64,000 nt of DNA, taken from Halorussus limi (GTDB lineage Archaea; Halobacteriota; Halobacteria; Halobacteriales; Haladaptataceae). Position 1 is the stretch's first letter. Each line of letters begins with the position of its first letter. The DNA is taken from positions 496,001 through 560,000 of the forward strand of contig NZ_CP096659.1 in NCBI RefSeq assembly GCF_023238205.1, read 5' to 3'. The notes under the pieces are model-generated. The model was given only the letters and a program-made list of their open reading frames with translations, did not search any database and was not told the origin of the DNA. Below are positions 35,613-44,257 of this stretch, in pieces. The translations under genes and the position numbers were made by a program.

Positions 35613-35924
35613 TCATCGCTCCCGTTTGGCCTCCCGGCCGAGCGCGTCTTCGACCGCATCGACCTTCTCGTGCGCGCGTTGCTCGCGCGTGCGTTTGTCG
35701 TCTATCTTCAGGAACGTACTCACGCGGTCGCCGTCCACCGCCTCGTGGGCGGCCTGCGCGGCGGCGAACAGTTCGTTCACGGTGTCGGCCTCGATGACTG
35801 TCCCCATCGGATTGGTCTCGTAGGACACGTCGTAGTCGTCGAGCGCGGCGACGGCCTTCGCCACCTCGTCGGCCATGCTGTCCTCGGTCACGGGCGCGAC
35901 ACTCAGGAGTGCGATTGCGGTCAT
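35613..35924 (-). CDS. MTH1187 family thiamine-binding protein
   Basis: 103-residue protein of the MTH1187/YkoF-like family (ferredoxin-like fold, forms dimers or tetramers). Diagnostic: MTAIALLSVAPV at the N-terminus, the DYDVSYETNPMGTVIEA block (about 29-45) and RVSTFLKIDDKR near the C-terminus. Members bind thiamine or hydroxymethylpyrimidine and are thought to buffer or signal vitamin B1 precursors. Length is normal. It has an ATG start. Confidence 0.9.
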   Translation of the reverse strand: MTAIALLSVAPVTEDSMADEVAKAVAALDDYDVSYETNPMGTVIEADTVNELFAAAQAAHEAVDGDRVSTFLKIDDKRTREQRAHEKVDAVEDALGREAKRER

Positions 35925-36038
35925 AGCGAGTAGACGGACGGGCGGCAGTTCCTTTGTCTTTGACGTCTGCGCTGGTGGGTCGGCCTCTCGGGACGACGCC
36001 GGGCGAAGAAATCCGCGCCACCGCCGAACCGCCGACGG

Positions 36039-36472
36039 TCACTCCGTTCGTATCTTTCGGAGCAAGTAGTCGAACGCGTCGTCGATGAACCCACCGCTCT
36101 GTCGCCCGGAGAACGCGAACTTGTACCGGACGCCTCGCGCGTGGACGATAAGCACGGTGCCCGCTTGAACCGAGTCGTAGTAGGCGGAGGTCAGTTCGCC
36201 GTAGGGGCGGTAGAGGTGTTTCTCCCCCGGTCGGACTCGCCGTAGACCTGTATCGACTTATCGGTCAGGAGGAACGAGGCCGATTCGACGCCCAATTCGG
36301 TCCTGTCGATTTCGACGGAATCGCCACTGGACTTCGTGAACAAGAGATGATGTGGCTCCTCGTCTTCACACAGATGCGTCACGTTCGAGTAGTACCGCTT
36401 TTCGCCGGTTAGCTTCTTGCTCGATACCGACTCTCCCTCCGCGTTCGAGACGAGTTCCTCGATGGAAGTCAC
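36039..36472 (-). pseudogene. Frameshifted PH-like domain protein gene
   Basis: Two frames join into one plausible protein. Frame 1 starts at GTG 36472 (VTSIEELVSNAEGES) and reads to a stop at 36191. At the C5 run 36224-36228 (G5 on the coding strand) adding one G lets the frame continue as GEKHLYRPYGELTSAYYDS and on to the stop at 36039-36041. The joined product, about 144 residues, looks like a bacterial PH domain (LLTDKSIQVYG ... LIVHARGVRYKFAFSG). It is either a real one-base deletion, a phase-variable tract or a base-calling error. A TATATTACGG element about 20-28 nt upstream supports the GTG start. Confidence 0.7.
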
Positions 36473-36641
36473 GACGAACCCGTTCGCGGTCGCCGTAATA
36501 TAGATAGCGGACTCACCCCGTCTGCGATTTCACGCAGAAGTAGCTACAAATAGCCGATGTCACCCGTATTTTCACGTTCGAGTGATACCAGTATTTCCAG
36601 CGGCACAAGGCTTATCTGAATGTCAAAGATGCAGTTTTAGT

Positions 36642-37250
36642 ATGCGAACTTCCCTCCGTCGCATCGGTGCCGGTGCGTTCGCCTACGTCGTCTCGTACGT
36701 CCTGATTGGACTGGTGACCGTCCCCCGATTTGACCAGTACCTCACACACGACCCGAGCAACGCCGTCGGCGTCCTCGACGCGTACCACTCGGCCGGGAGT
36801 CCGCTGTGGCAGGCCGTCGGTTGGTTCACGCTGAACGCCCACGCAGTTCCCATCAACGTCGGGTCGGGCGACGTCAACTTCGTCTCCGACGGGGCGATGT
36901 GGCTCGGCATAATCCCCGGGTGGCTGGGACTCGTCCCGATGGTAGCGTGCCTACTGGTCGGGGTGGCGGTGACCGCAACGAGTCGTTCGTCGCCCGTCCC
37001 GGTGAGCGTCGGCGCACACATGATTCCCGGGCATCTGTTCGCCATGCTGGTTTCGACGGTCGCGTTCGCAGGCGCGGTCGGCCCCGTGACCGCATCAGCC
37101 TCGTTGACGGTCAACGTTCGGGACGGCAGGTGGCTGGTTTTCGTCGTCCTCTCGCCACTCGTCTTCGGGTCACTCGGCGCGCTGCTGGGGCGGTCGCCCG
37201 TTCTCACAGCTACCATCGAACGCCTGCGGTCGGGCCCGTCGCTCCGATAG
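36642..37250 (+). CDS. Haloarchaeal polytopic membrane protein
   Basis: 202-residue membrane protein with about five helices: one near residues 8-28, a hydrophobic central region (WLGIIPGWLGLVPMVACLLVG), one near 125-150, and one near 165-185. Loops contain NVGSGDVNFVSDG. The family is not known to me. I start it at the ATG at 36642, which has a GGCTTATCTG TATA-like element 25-33 nt upstream; an upstream in-frame start at 36582 adds an unlikely tail. It is divergent from the PH-like gene. Confidence 0.75.
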   Translation: MRTSLRRIGAGAFAYVVSYVLIGLVTVPRFDQYLTHDPSNAVGVLDAYHSAGSPLWQAVGWFTLNAHAVPINVGSGDVNFVSDGAMWLGIIPGWLGLVPMVACLLVGVAVTATSRSSPVPVSVGAHMIPGHLFAMLVSTVAFAGAVGPVTASASLTVNVRDGRWLVFVVLSPLVFGSLGALLGRSPVLTATIERLRSGPSLR

Positions 37251-37284
37251 AACGCTGTTCGCCATCTCGAAAACCCCGAACTGC

Positions 37285-37479
37285 TTACCGAACTGGGAGC
37301 GACGAGAGATGACGAGGGTTCTCGCGCAGGTAGTCGGAGGCCATCTTGCCGGAAATGATCGGGAGATTGACGACGTCTCTGCGTACACCGAGTCGGGCAG
37401 TCCGGGCGTCGACGGAGAACTGTCTCTCCACTTGCCGCGTAGCGTCATCTCCGGAACTCGAAGAAGAACGTAGACTCCG
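37285..37479 (-). pseudogene. Possible gene remnant next to tRNA-Gly
   Basis: A 64-codon open frame without an ATG ends at the TAA at 37285. Its last about 50 residues read as normal protein (RQVERQFSVDARTARLGVRR, then VVNLPIISGKMASDYLREN and NPRHLSSLPVR). Only an internal GTG could start it. It looks like the C-terminal part of a helical protein, left over between the membrane protein gene and the tRNA. I do not recognise the family. Confidence 0.3.
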
Positions 37480-37504
37480 TTAGAGGCGTTGTGAACGGGA
37501 GAAG

Positions 37505-37575
37505 TGCGCTGGCGGGGATTTGAACCCCGGTTGCGACCATGGCAAGGTCACGTGATACCACTACACTACCAGCGC
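37505..37575 (-). tRNA. tRNA-Gly (anticodon GCC)
   Basis: 71-nt cloverleaf on the minus strand: acceptor GCGCTGG pairs with CCAGCGC, discriminator A; D arm TAGTGTAGTGGTATCA; anticodon stem GTGACC/GGTCGC region with loop TTGCCAT and anticodon GCC; T arm CGGGGTTCAAATCCCCG. No intron and no encoded CCA. Confidence 0.95.
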
Positions 37576-37608
37576 CCTGCGAGTGCATTTACCGATAATG
37601 CCCGGATA

Positions 37609-37617
37609 CTAAATAAG
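37609..37617 (-). promoter_or_regulatory. TATA box of tRNA-Gly
   Basis: On the minus strand CTTATTTAG lies 34-42 nt upstream of the mature 5' end, the only strongly AT-rich octamer there. It leaves a short 5' leader of about 8-10 nt. Confidence 0.5.
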
Positions 37618-37725
37618 GCTTCCGAATCGAACCAGAATCGAGGGACGGTGACACGATTCAAGGTCCGATTTCCGGCGCTACGAGCTTTGTGACGCGCCCC
37701 CACGGGTAGAACCAAAGCGGCACCC

Positions 37726-37733
37726 TTTTAAGA
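37726..37733 (+). promoter_or_regulatory. TATA box of the ribosomal protein operon
   Basis: TTTTAAGA, preceded by CGGCACCC, is the best promoter element before the SPOUT methyltransferase and r-protein genes. A start near 37758 would give a leader of about 30 nt that contains the hairpin at 37763-37785. Confidence 0.5.
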
Positions 37734-37762
37734 ACCAAGCCGGTACGATTCGCTACAGTCTA

Positions 37763-37785
37763 GTGACGGGGCGTCGAAGCGTCAC
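37763..37785 (+). promoter_or_regulatory. Leader hairpin before the first gene of the r-protein operon
   Basis: GTGACG (37763-37768) and CGTCAC (37780-37785) make a 6-bp stem with an 11-nt loop, three nt before the start codon at 37789. It would fold almost the whole predicted 5' leader and could affect translation initiation; autogenous control is a hypothesis. Confidence 0.4.
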
Positions 37786-37788
37786 GGT

Positions 37789-38679
37789 ATGACCGTCAGC
37801 CTACTCGTTCCGTCATCCCTCGTCCGGGAAGCCGAAGACAAGCGCGAGGCGACTCGCAAAATCGGCTACGTCGCCCGCGCGGCGACGGTGTTCCGGGCCG
37901 ACCGCCTCGGGGTCTTTCCCGACCCCAAGGGGGAGGAGAAGTGGGGTGGCGGGTTCGTAAGTACAGTGCTGAAGTACGCCGCGACGCCGCCCTACCTCCG
38001 AAAGGAGGTATTCGGCAAGCGGGACGAACTGGAGTACGCGGGCATCCTACCGCCGCTCCGCGCCCCGTCGCTGACCGGCTCCGAATCCGAGGGTTCGGGG
38101 TCGTTAAGACAGGGAATCGTGACCGAGGTCGGACCTGAAGGGCGCGTTCGGGTCAATTGCGGACTGCAACACCCGATCTCGCTCGTCGTGCCACCAGAAA
38201 TGGAGGTCGACGAGGGAGAGCGCGTAACCGTCAGGATCTCTTCGCGAAGTCCGGTCCGTGCGAAACTCGTAGACGAGCCCCTTCCGGGCTGGTCGGTGAC
38301 GCGCACGGACCTTCCGGCGGCACTCGACCGCGACGACGCGGGCGTCCGAATCGCGACGTCCCGTCACGGGGTCGAGTTGACGACCCGGCGGCTGACCGAC
38401 GTGGTCGGCCGGACCGAACGCGACGGTATGACCGTCGTGTTCGGTTCACCGGGTCGCGGCCTGCCGGAGATACTCGATCTCCCCACCGACTCGCTGGCCG
38501 ACGAACGGCCGAGCGACGACGGGGAGGACGAGGCGGACGCGGAGTCCGGAGTCGAATCGGGCGCACCCGGCCGGTTTGACCTCTGGCTGAACGCGGTTCC
38601 GAATCAAGGCAGCGAGGTCGTGCGAACGGAAGAAGCGATGTTCGCCTCCCTCGCCTGCCTGAACCTCAAAGAGAAGTGA
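37789..38679 (+). CDS. SPOUT-class RNA methyltransferase (RNA uridine N3-methyltransferase-like)
   Basis: 296-residue SPOUT (alpha/beta knot) protein of the family found upstream of rpl3 in archaea (formerly DUF171). N-terminal part MTVSLLVPSSLVREAEDKRE with VARAATVFRADRLGVF is the SPOUT start. An OB-like insert (about 105-165, GIVTEVGPEGRVRVNCG) follows, and the knot ends with DLWLNAVPNQGSEVVRTEEA. The C-terminal third has an acidic Asp/Glu insert (about 240-260), probably a halophile feature. It likely methylates rRNA. It is 4 nt before rpl3, so it heads the operon. Confidence 0.88.
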   Translation: MTVSLLVPSSLVREAEDKREATRKIGYVARAATVFRADRLGVFPDPKGEEKWGGGFVSTVLKYAATPPYLRKEVFGKRDELEYAGILPPLRAPSLTGSESEGSGSLRQGIVTEVGPEGRVRVNCGLQHPISLVVPPEMEVDEGERVTVRISSRSPVRAKLVDEPLPGWSVTRTDLPAALDRDDAGVRIATSRHGVELTTRRLTDVVGRTERDGMTVVFGSPGRGLPEILDLPTDSLADERPSDDGEDEADAESGVESGAPGRFDLWLNAVPNQGSEVVRTEEAMFASLACLNLKEK

Positions 38680-38683
38680 TACG

Positions 38684-39700
38684 ATGCCAGAAACAAGCAG
38701 ACCACGTAAAGGTTCGCTAGGGTTCGGCCCCCGCCAGCGCGCGACCAGTGAGGTGCCGCGCTTCAACTCGTGGCCCGACGGAGACGGTAATCCGTCCCTT
38801 CAGGGCTTCGCGGGTTACAAGGCAGGCATGACCCACGTGGTGATGGTGAACGACGAATCCGACTCCCCGCGCGAGGGGATGGAGGAGACCGTTCCCGTCA
38901 CCATCGTGGAGACGCCGCCGATGCGGGCGGTCGCTCTGCGAGCCTACGAAGACACGCCGTACGGCAAGAAGCCGCTGACGGAAGTGTGGGGCGACGACTT
39001 CCACGACGACCTCTCGCGCACGCTCGACGTGCCGGAGGACCACGACGTCGACGCCGCCGAGTCCGAACTTCGCGCGGCGCTCGAGGACGGCGACATCGCC
39101 GACCTTCGCGTCGTCACCCACACCGTTCCCGACGAGGTGCCCAGCGTTCCGAAGAACAAGCCCGACGTGATGGAGACTCGCGTCGGCGGCGGGTCGCTCG
39201 GCGACCGCGTCGACTTCGGACTGGACCTCCTCGAAGACGGCGGGGAACACGACATGAACGACGTGTTCCGCGCGGGCGAGTACACCGACGTCAGCGGTGT
39301 CACGAAAGGCAAAGGCACGCAGGGTCCCGTCAAGCGATGGGGCGTCCAGAAGCGGAAGGGCAAGCACGCCCGTCAGGGATGGCGCCGACGGATCGGCAAC
39401 CTCGGTCCGTGGAACCCCTCCCGGGTCCGCTCGACGGTGCCCCAGCAGGGCCAGACCGGCTACCACCAGCGCACCGAACTCAACAAGCGCCTCATCGACA
39501 TCGGTGAGGACGACGACATCAACGTCGACGGCGGCTTCGTCAACTACGGCGAAGTCGACGGTTCCTACGCGCTGGTCAAGGGCTCGGTCCCCGGTCCGGA
39601 CAAGCGTCTCCTGCGTTTCCGCCCGGCCATCCGGCCGAAAGACCAGCCGCGCCTCGACCCCGAGGTGCGGTACGTAAGCACCGAATCCAACCAAGGATAA
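38684..39700 (+). CDS. rpl3: Ribosomal protein uL3
   Basis: 338-residue large-subunit protein that binds 23S rRNA near the peptidyl transferase centre. The archaeal N-terminus PRKGSLGFGPRQRA and the tip loop KRWGVQKRKGKHARQGWRR (about 212-230) with GNLGPWNPSRV are typical. It is close to the usual archaeal length of about 335. The ATG is 4 nt after the SPOUT gene. Confidence 0.98.
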   Translation: MPETSRPRKGSLGFGPRQRATSEVPRFNSWPDGDGNPSLQGFAGYKAGMTHVVMVNDESDSPREGMEETVPVTIVETPPMRAVALRAYEDTPYGKKPLTEVWGDDFHDDLSRTLDVPEDHDVDAAESELRAALEDGDIADLRVVTHTVPDEVPSVPKNKPDVMETRVGGGSLGDRVDFGLDLLEDGGEHDMNDVFRAGEYTDVSGVTKGKGTQGPVKRWGVQKRKGKHARQGWRRRIGNLGPWNPSRVRSTVPQQGQTGYHQRTELNKRLIDIGEDDDINVDGGFVNYGEVDGSYALVKGSVPGPDKRLLRFRPAIRPKDQPRLDPEVRYVSTESNQG

Positions 39701-39703
39701 ACT

Positions 39704-40450
39704 ATGCAGGCAACTATCCGCACCCTCGACGGCGAGGAAGACGGCACGCTCGACCTGCCGGACGTCTTCTCGAAGACGGTCCGGCCGGACCTCATCAAGC
39801 GCGCCGTTCTCGCCGCGCAGGCAAACCGCAAGCAGGACTACGGCGCGGACGACTACGCCGGGATGCGAACCTCGGCGGAGTCGCCCGGCAGTGGTCGCGG
39901 GATGGCTCACGTCCCCCGAACGAACGGACAGGGCGCACGAGTGCCCCAGACCGTCGGGGGTCGCAAGGCCCACCCGCCGAAAGAAGAGAAGGACCGCTCG
40001 CTCGACATCAACACGAAGGAGCGCAAGAAGGCGGTTCGGTCGGCCATCGCGGCGACGACCGACGCCGACCTCGTGGCCGAGCGCGGCCACCGGTTCGACG
40101 AGGACCTCGACCTGCCGCTCGTCGTGAGCGACGACTTCGAGGACCTCGTGAAGACCAAGGAGGTCGTCTCCTTCCTCGAATCCGTCGGCGCGGACGCCGA
40201 CATCGAGCGTGCCGAGGAGAACAAGACGGTCCGAGCGGGTCGCGGTACCACCCGTGGGCGCAAGTACAAGACGCCCAAGTCGGTCCTGTTCGTGACCGGC
40301 GACGAACCCTCGAAGGCCGCCCGCAACCTCGCGGGCGCCGACGTGGCGACGGCGCAGGAACTCAACGCCGAGGACCTCGCGCCCGGCGCGCATCCCGGCC
40401 GACTCACCGTCTGGACCGAGAGCGCAATCGAGGAGGTGGCCGACCGATGA
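39704..40450 (+). CDS. rpl4: Ribosomal protein uL4
   Basis: 248-residue protein lining the nascent peptide exit tunnel. The N-terminal body starts [20 protein letters not shown]; the extended tunnel loop contains [18 protein letters not shown] (about 65-82), followed by GGRKAHPPK. The ORF overlaps rpl23 by 4 nt (ATGA), so translation is coupled. Confidence 0.98.
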   Translation: MQATIRTLDGEEDGTLDLPDVFSKTVRPDLIKRAVLAAQANRKQDYGADDYAGMRTSAESPGSGRGMAHVPRTNGQGARVPQTVGGRKAHPPKEEKDRSLDINTKERKKAVRSAIAATTDADLVAERGHRFDEDLDLPLVVSDDFEDLVKTKEVVSFLESVGADADIERAEENKTVRAGRGTTRGRKYKTPKSVLFVTGDEPSKAARNLAGADVATAQELNAEDLAPGAHPGRLTVWTESAIEEVADR

Positions 40451-40698
40451 GCGTCATCGAGTACCCGTGGGTCACCGAGAAGGCGATGAACCAGATGGAC
40501 TTCGACAACAAGCTTCAGTTCATCGTGGACCTCGACGCCGAGAAGCCCGAGATTCGCGACGAAATCGAGGCGCAGTACGAGGTCACCATCGAGAAGATCA
40601 ACACGCAAGTCACCATGAACGGCGACAAGAAGGCCACGGTGACACTTTCGGAGGACGACGACGCGCAGGAAGTCGCCTCCCGAATCGGGGTGTTCTGA
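40447..40698 (+). CDS. rpl23: Ribosomal protein uL23
   Basis: 83-residue protein at the exit tunnel mouth, a docking site for SRP and the Sec translocon. Typical motifs: [20 protein letters not shown] at the N-terminus and [20 protein letters not shown]. Standard archaeal length. Confidence 0.98.
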   Translation: MSVIEYPWVTEKAMNQMDFDNKLQFIVDLDAEKPEIRDEIEAQYEVTIEKINTQVTMNGDKKATVTLSEDDDAQEVASRIGVF

Positions 40699-40701
40699 CA
40701 C

Positions 40702-41421
40702 ATGGGACGACGAATTCAAGGACAGCGACGCGGTCGCGGGACGCCGACGTTCCGCGCCCCGTCGCACCAGTACAAGGCGGACCTCACGCACAAGAAGCCC
40801 GAAGAGGTCGACACCGTCTCCGGCACCATCGTGGACATCGAACACGACCCGGCCCGGAGCGCACCGGTGGCGGCCGTCGAGTTCGAGGACGGCGACCAGC
40901 GCCTCATCCTCGTGCCCGAGGGCGTCGGCGTCGGCGAGACCATTCAGGTCGGCGTCAGCGCCGAAATCAAGGAAGGCAACACCCTGCCGCTGGCCGAGAT
41001 TCCGGAAGGAGTCCCGGTCTGTAACGTCGAGCGCCAGCCCGGCGACGGCGGCAAGTTCGCTCGCGCCTCCGGCGTGAGCGCGAACCTCGTCACGCACGAC
41101 CGCGACGCGGCCGTCGTGGAACTGCCCAGCGGCGAGGTCAAGCGCCTCTCGCCCGACTGTCGGGCGACCATCGGCGTGGTCGCAGGCGGCGGCCGAACCG
41201 AGAAGCCGATGGTCAAGGCGGGGAACAAGTACCACAAGATGAAATCGCGCGGCACCAAGTGGCCGAACGTGCGCGGCGTCGCGATGAACGCCGTCGACCA
41301 CCCGTTCGGTGGCGGTGGCCGCCAGCACCCCGGCAAGCCGAAGTCCGTCTCGCGGAACGCGCCGCCCGGACGGAAGGTCGGGGACATCTCGTCCCGGCGC
41401 ACGGGACGGGGAGGAAACTAG
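40702..41421 (+). CDS. rpl2: Ribosomal protein uL2
   Basis: 239-residue protein next to the peptidyl transferase centre. [20 protein letters not shown] is the archaeal start. The functionally key His region [20 protein letters not shown] (about 193-212) is intact, followed by a basic, Gly-rich tail. Three nt separate it from rpl23. Confidence 0.98.
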   Translation: MGRRIQGQRRGRGTPTFRAPSHQYKADLTHKKPEEVDTVSGTIVDIEHDPARSAPVAAVEFEDGDQRLILVPEGVGVGETIQVGVSAEIKEGNTLPLAEIPEGVPVCNVERQPGDGGKFARASGVSANLVTHDRDAAVVELPSGEVKRLSPDCRATIGVVAGGGRTEKPMVKAGNKYHKMKSRGTKWPNVRGVAMNAVDHPFGGGGRQHPGKPKSVSRNAPPGRKVGDISSRRTGRGGN

Positions 41422-41422
41422 C

Positions 41423-41848
41423 ATGAGCGAAGGCGAATACCGAACCGGCCGCGAAGGTGAGTTCACCTTCCGCGGTTACGACCTCGACGAACTGCAGGAC
41501 ATGAGTCTTGAGGAAGTCGCGGAACTGCTTCCCGCACGCCAGCGGCGAACCATCGAGCGCGGTCTGTCCACCGAGCAGGAGAAGCTGCTCGAAGAGGCCC
41601 GCGAGGCCACCGAGGAAGGCTCGGCCAACGACCCGATTCGGACACACCTCCGGAACATGCCGATTCTTCCCGAGTTCGTCGGGAAGACGTTCTCGGTGTA
41701 CACCGGTCAGAGCTTCGAGCGCGTGTACGTCGAACCGGAGATGCTGGGCCACTACCTCGGCGAGTTCCAGCTGACGCGGAAATCGGTCGAACACGGACAG
41801 GCCGGTATCGGCGCGACCCGCTCCTCGAAGTTCGTGCCACTCAAGTGA
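41423..41848 (+). CDS. rps19: Ribosomal protein uS19
   Basis: 141-residue small-subunit head protein. The conserved core [21 protein letters not shown] (about 79-99, quoted in part) and [15 protein letters not shown] ... [12 protein letters not shown] end are archaeal. An acidic N-terminal extension of about 20 residues precedes the [22 protein letters not shown] segment. I start it at the ATG at 41423 directly after the rpl2 stop; the longer open frame upstream lies within rpl2. Confidence 0.97.
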   Translation: MSEGEYRTGREGEFTFRGYDLDELQDMSLEEVAELLPARQRRTIERGLSTEQEKLLEEAREATEEGSANDPIRTHLRNMPILPEFVGKTFSVYTGQSFERVYVEPEMLGHYLGEFQLTRKSVEHGQAGIGATRSSKFVPLK

Positions 41849-41852
41849 TACC

Positions 41853-42314
41853 ATGGGAATCAGTTACAGCGTCGAGACCGACCCGGACACCACCGCCAAG
41901 GGGATGCTCCGGGAGCGGCACATGAGCCACAAGCACAGCAAAGCCATCGCCCGCGAAATCAAGGGCATGACCGTGGAGGACGCCCAAGAGTACCTCCAGC
42001 AGGTCATCGACGGCGAGCGGTCGGTGCCGTTCAAGCAGCACAACAGCGGCGTCGGCCACCGTAGCGACATCGACGGCTGGGACGCCGGTCGCTACCCCGA
42101 GAAGGCCAGCGAGGCCTTCCTGACCCTCATCGAGAACGTCGTCAACAACGCCGACCAGCAGGGCTTCGACGGCGAGTCGATGGAGATCATGCACGTCGCC
42201 GCCCACAAGATCGGCGAAGTGCAGGGCCGCAAGCCCCGAGCGATGGGACGGGCGAGCGCGTGGAACACGCCCGAGGTAGACGTCGAACTCGTACTCAAAG
42301 AGGTGCAGGAATAA
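41853..42314 (+). CDS. rpl22: Ribosomal protein uL22
   Basis: 153-residue exit-tunnel protein. N-terminus MGISYSVETDPDTTAKGMLR; conserved GRYPEKASEAFLTLIENVV and the tunnel-loop end GRKPRAMGRASAWNTPEVDV (about 125-144). Its TAA stop overlaps the rps3 ATG by one base (TAATG). Confidence 0.97.
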   Translation: MGISYSVETDPDTTAKGMLRERHMSHKHSKAIAREIKGMTVEDAQEYLQQVIDGERSVPFKQHNSGVGHRSDIDGWDAGRYPEKASEAFLTLIENVVNNADQQGFDGESMEIMHVAAHKIGEVQGRKPRAMGRASAWNTPEVDVELVLKEVQE

Positions 42315-43249
42315 TGGCAGACGAACAACAGTTCATTCACGACGGACTCCAGCGGTCCCAGATCGACGAGTTCTTCTCGGACGAACTCGGCCGTGCGGGC
42401 TACGGCGGCATGGACGTCGCCAAGACCCCGATGGGTACCCAGATCGTCCTCAAGGCCGAGAAGCCCGGTATGGTCATCGGCAAGGGCGGGAAGAACATCC
42501 GGAAGATCACCACGCAACTCGAGGAGAAGTTCGACCTCGACGACCCGCAGATCGACGTCCAGGAAGTGGACGAACCGGACCTCAACGCCCGCATCGTCGC
42601 AGACCGACTCGCCAACGCGCTCGAGCGCGGTTGGTACTTCCGGAAGGCCGGACACACCACCATCGACCGCATCATGGACGCCGGTGCGCTCGGTGCGGAA
42701 ATCGTCCTCTCCGGGAAGGTTACGGGCGCCCGCTCGCGCGTCGAGAAGTTCAACCGCGGGTACATCAAGCACAACGGCGAACCCGCCGAGGACATAGTCG
42801 ACCACGGTCAAGGCGTCGCCGTCCTGAAACTCGGCACCATCGGCGTGGACGTCAAGATCATCCCGCCGGGAGCCGACCTGCCCGACGACTTCGAGATTCA
42901 GGAGGGCGCGAGCCCCGAAGAGGTCGTCCCCGAGGCCGTCGAGGCCAACGAGCAGGCCGGCGTCGAGGAACTCCTCGAAGAGCCGACCGACGAGGAACTC
43001 GAGGAACTCCGCGAAGAGGACGAGGCGGGCGAGGAGCCCGCCGAACCCGGCGAGGAGGAACTCGACGAGGAAGTCGTCGAGGAGGTCATCGAGGACGAGA
43101 CCGACGAGGAGTCGGCCGACGAGACCGAATCCGACCAGTCCGTCGAAGAGGAACTCGACGACCTCGAGGAGGAAGTCGAGCAGGAAGCCGAGGACCTCAT
43201 GGACGAGATGGAAGGCGAGGAGAGCGACGAAGAGGAGGGTGACGACTGA
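42314..43249 (+). CDS. rps3: Ribosomal protein uS3 with long acidic C-terminal tail
   Basis: 311-residue protein at the mRNA entry channel. KH domain motif [13 protein letters not shown] is at about residues 56-68 and the C-terminal core ends near [18 protein letters not shown] (about residue 195). The last about 115 residues are almost entirely Glu and Asp with little else, a halophile-specific tail whose role is not known. I start at the ATG at 42314. Its TGA stop overlaps the rpl29 ATG by one base. Confidence 0.97.
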   Translation: MADEQQFIHDGLQRSQIDEFFSDELGRAGYGGMDVAKTPMGTQIVLKAEKPGMVIGKGGKNIRKITTQLEEKFDLDDPQIDVQEVDEPDLNARIVADRLANALERGWYFRKAGHTTIDRIMDAGALGAEIVLSGKVTGARSRVEKFNRGYIKHNGEPAEDIVDHGQGVAVLKLGTIGVDVKIIPPGADLPDDFEIQEGASPEEVVPEAVEANEQAGVEELLEEPTDEELEELREEDEAGEEPAEPGEEELDEEVVEEVIEDETDEESADETESDQSVEEELDDLEEEVEQEAEDLMDEMEGEESDEEEGDD

Positions 43250-43458
43250 TGGCCATCCTTCACACCGAGGAAATCCGCGACATGACTCCCGCAGAGCGCG
43301 AGTCGGAACTGGAAGACCTCGAAACCGAACTCCTCAACGCGAAGGCCGTGAAGGCCGCCGGTGGCGCACCGGAGGACCCCGGCCGATTCAAGGAACTTCG
43401 CCGCACCATCGCGCGGATCAAGACGGTCCAGCGCGAGGAAGGCGACCTAGACGAATAA
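43249..43458 (+). CDS. rpl29: Ribosomal protein uL29
   Basis: 69-residue protein. [20 protein letters not shown], central [20 protein letters not shown] and the [13 protein letters not shown] helix are characteristic. It is translationally coupled to rps3 and lies 2 nt before rnp1. Confidence 0.97.
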   Translation: MAILHTEEIRDMTPAERESELEDLETELLNAKAVKAAGGAPEDPGRFKELRRTIARIKTVQREEGDLDE

Positions 43459-43460
43459 CG

Positions 43461-43889
43461 ATGCCACTCACACCCGAGAACCTGACGCGACACGAACTCA
43501 ACGGACTCCACGTCCGCGTCGCCGACGCGCCGAACCCGGACCTCGTGGGAATCGAGGGCCGGGTCGTCGCCGAGACGCAGGGCACGTTGAGCGTCGCGTC
43601 CGACTCTCGGGTGCGGCAGGTGCCCAAAGAGGGCTCGACATTCGAGTTCGCGCTCACAGATGAATCCGCCGACCTCGCGAAGGGGTCGGGGACCGCGTCC
43701 AAACTTGCATCGGAAACTGCCGGAGTACGCTCCGGTCAGTCTGGTGTGTCCGGCGAGACTGGCTCGCCGGACTCCGGGGGACACCCCCGCGATTGCGAGG
43801 GCGTGGCCTACGTTACGGTGGATGGCGCGCGGCTGCTCTCACGACCCGAATTGCGCACCGAAAACGCAGGTGAATCCACATGGCAATAG
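43461..43889 (+). CDS. rnp1: RNase P protein component 1 (Rpp29/POP4)
   Basis: 142-residue Rpp29-type subunit of archaeal RNase P. The core [14 protein letters not shown] ... [21 protein letters not shown] is a small beta barrel; the core resumes at [20 protein letters not shown]. Between them, residues about 72-113 form a Gly/Ser-rich insertion whose DNA is a row of strong hairpins (43716-43789). Rpp29 of other archaea is about 90-100 residues, and haloarchaeal forms are often longer in this place. It overlaps rps17 by 10 nt. Confidence 0.93.
   Translation: MPLTPENLTRHELNGLHVRVADAPNPDLVGIEGRVVAETQGTLSVASDSRVRQVPKEGSTFEFALTDESADLAKGSGTASKLASETAGVRSGQSGVSGETGSPDSGGHPRDCEGVAYVTVDGARLLSRPELRTENAGESTWQ
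43716..43789 (+). repeat. Row of three hairpins inside rnp1
   Basis: Hairpin 1: CCGGAG-TACG-CTCCGG (43720-43735), extended by ACTG/CAGT across one bulged T. Hairpin 2: GTCCGGCGAG-N5-CTCGCCGGAC (43748-43772), ten perfect base pairs. Hairpin 3: CGGGGG-ACA-CCCCCG (43775-43789). They sit in the variable insert of the protein, in frame, with 8 and 2 nt between them. Confidence 0.75.
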
Positions 43890-44257
43890 GACTGAACGTA
43901 TCAGAGCCGGAAGGGACCTGCTCCGACGAGAACTGCCCGTTCCACGGAACGCTGTCCGTGCGCGGTCAGACGCTCGAAGGAGAGGTCGCTTCCACAGACA
44001 TGGACAAAACCGTGATCGTCGAGCGAGAGTACGACGTTCCGGTTCCGAAGTACGACCGGTACATGAAGCGCCGGTCCCGCGTTCCGGCACACCACCCGGA
44101 TTGCATGGAACTGGAAGTCGGCGACACGGTTCGTATCGCAGAGACCCGACCGCTTTCGAAGACGAAGAGCCACGTCGTCGTCGAGCAGTTCGAGACGACG
44201 CGGAGCTTCGGAGCGGGCGGAACCGAACAGCAAGACGAAACGGAGGGCGAGGAATAA
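43880..44257 (+). CDS. rps17: Ribosomal protein uS17
   Basis: 125-residue OB-fold protein binding 16S r[23 protein letters not shown] with a Cys pair is the archaeal N-terminus; [20 protein letters not shown] and [20 protein letters not shown] (about 56-75) form the conserved OB core. An acidic tail ends the protein. It overlaps the rnp1 stop by 10 nt and the rpl14 start by one base. Confidence 0.97.
   Translation: MAIGLNVSEPEGTCSDENCPFHGTLSVRGQTLEGEVASTDMDKTVIVEREYDVPVPKYDRYMKRRSRVPAHHPDCMELEVGDTVRIAETRPLSKTKSHVVVEQFETTRSFGAGGTEQQDETEGEE

Noticed and set aside
43716-43789. Hairpins in rnp1 as the operon terminator
   Set aside because: No T-run follows, and translation continues in coupled fashion through ten-odd downstream r-protein genes.
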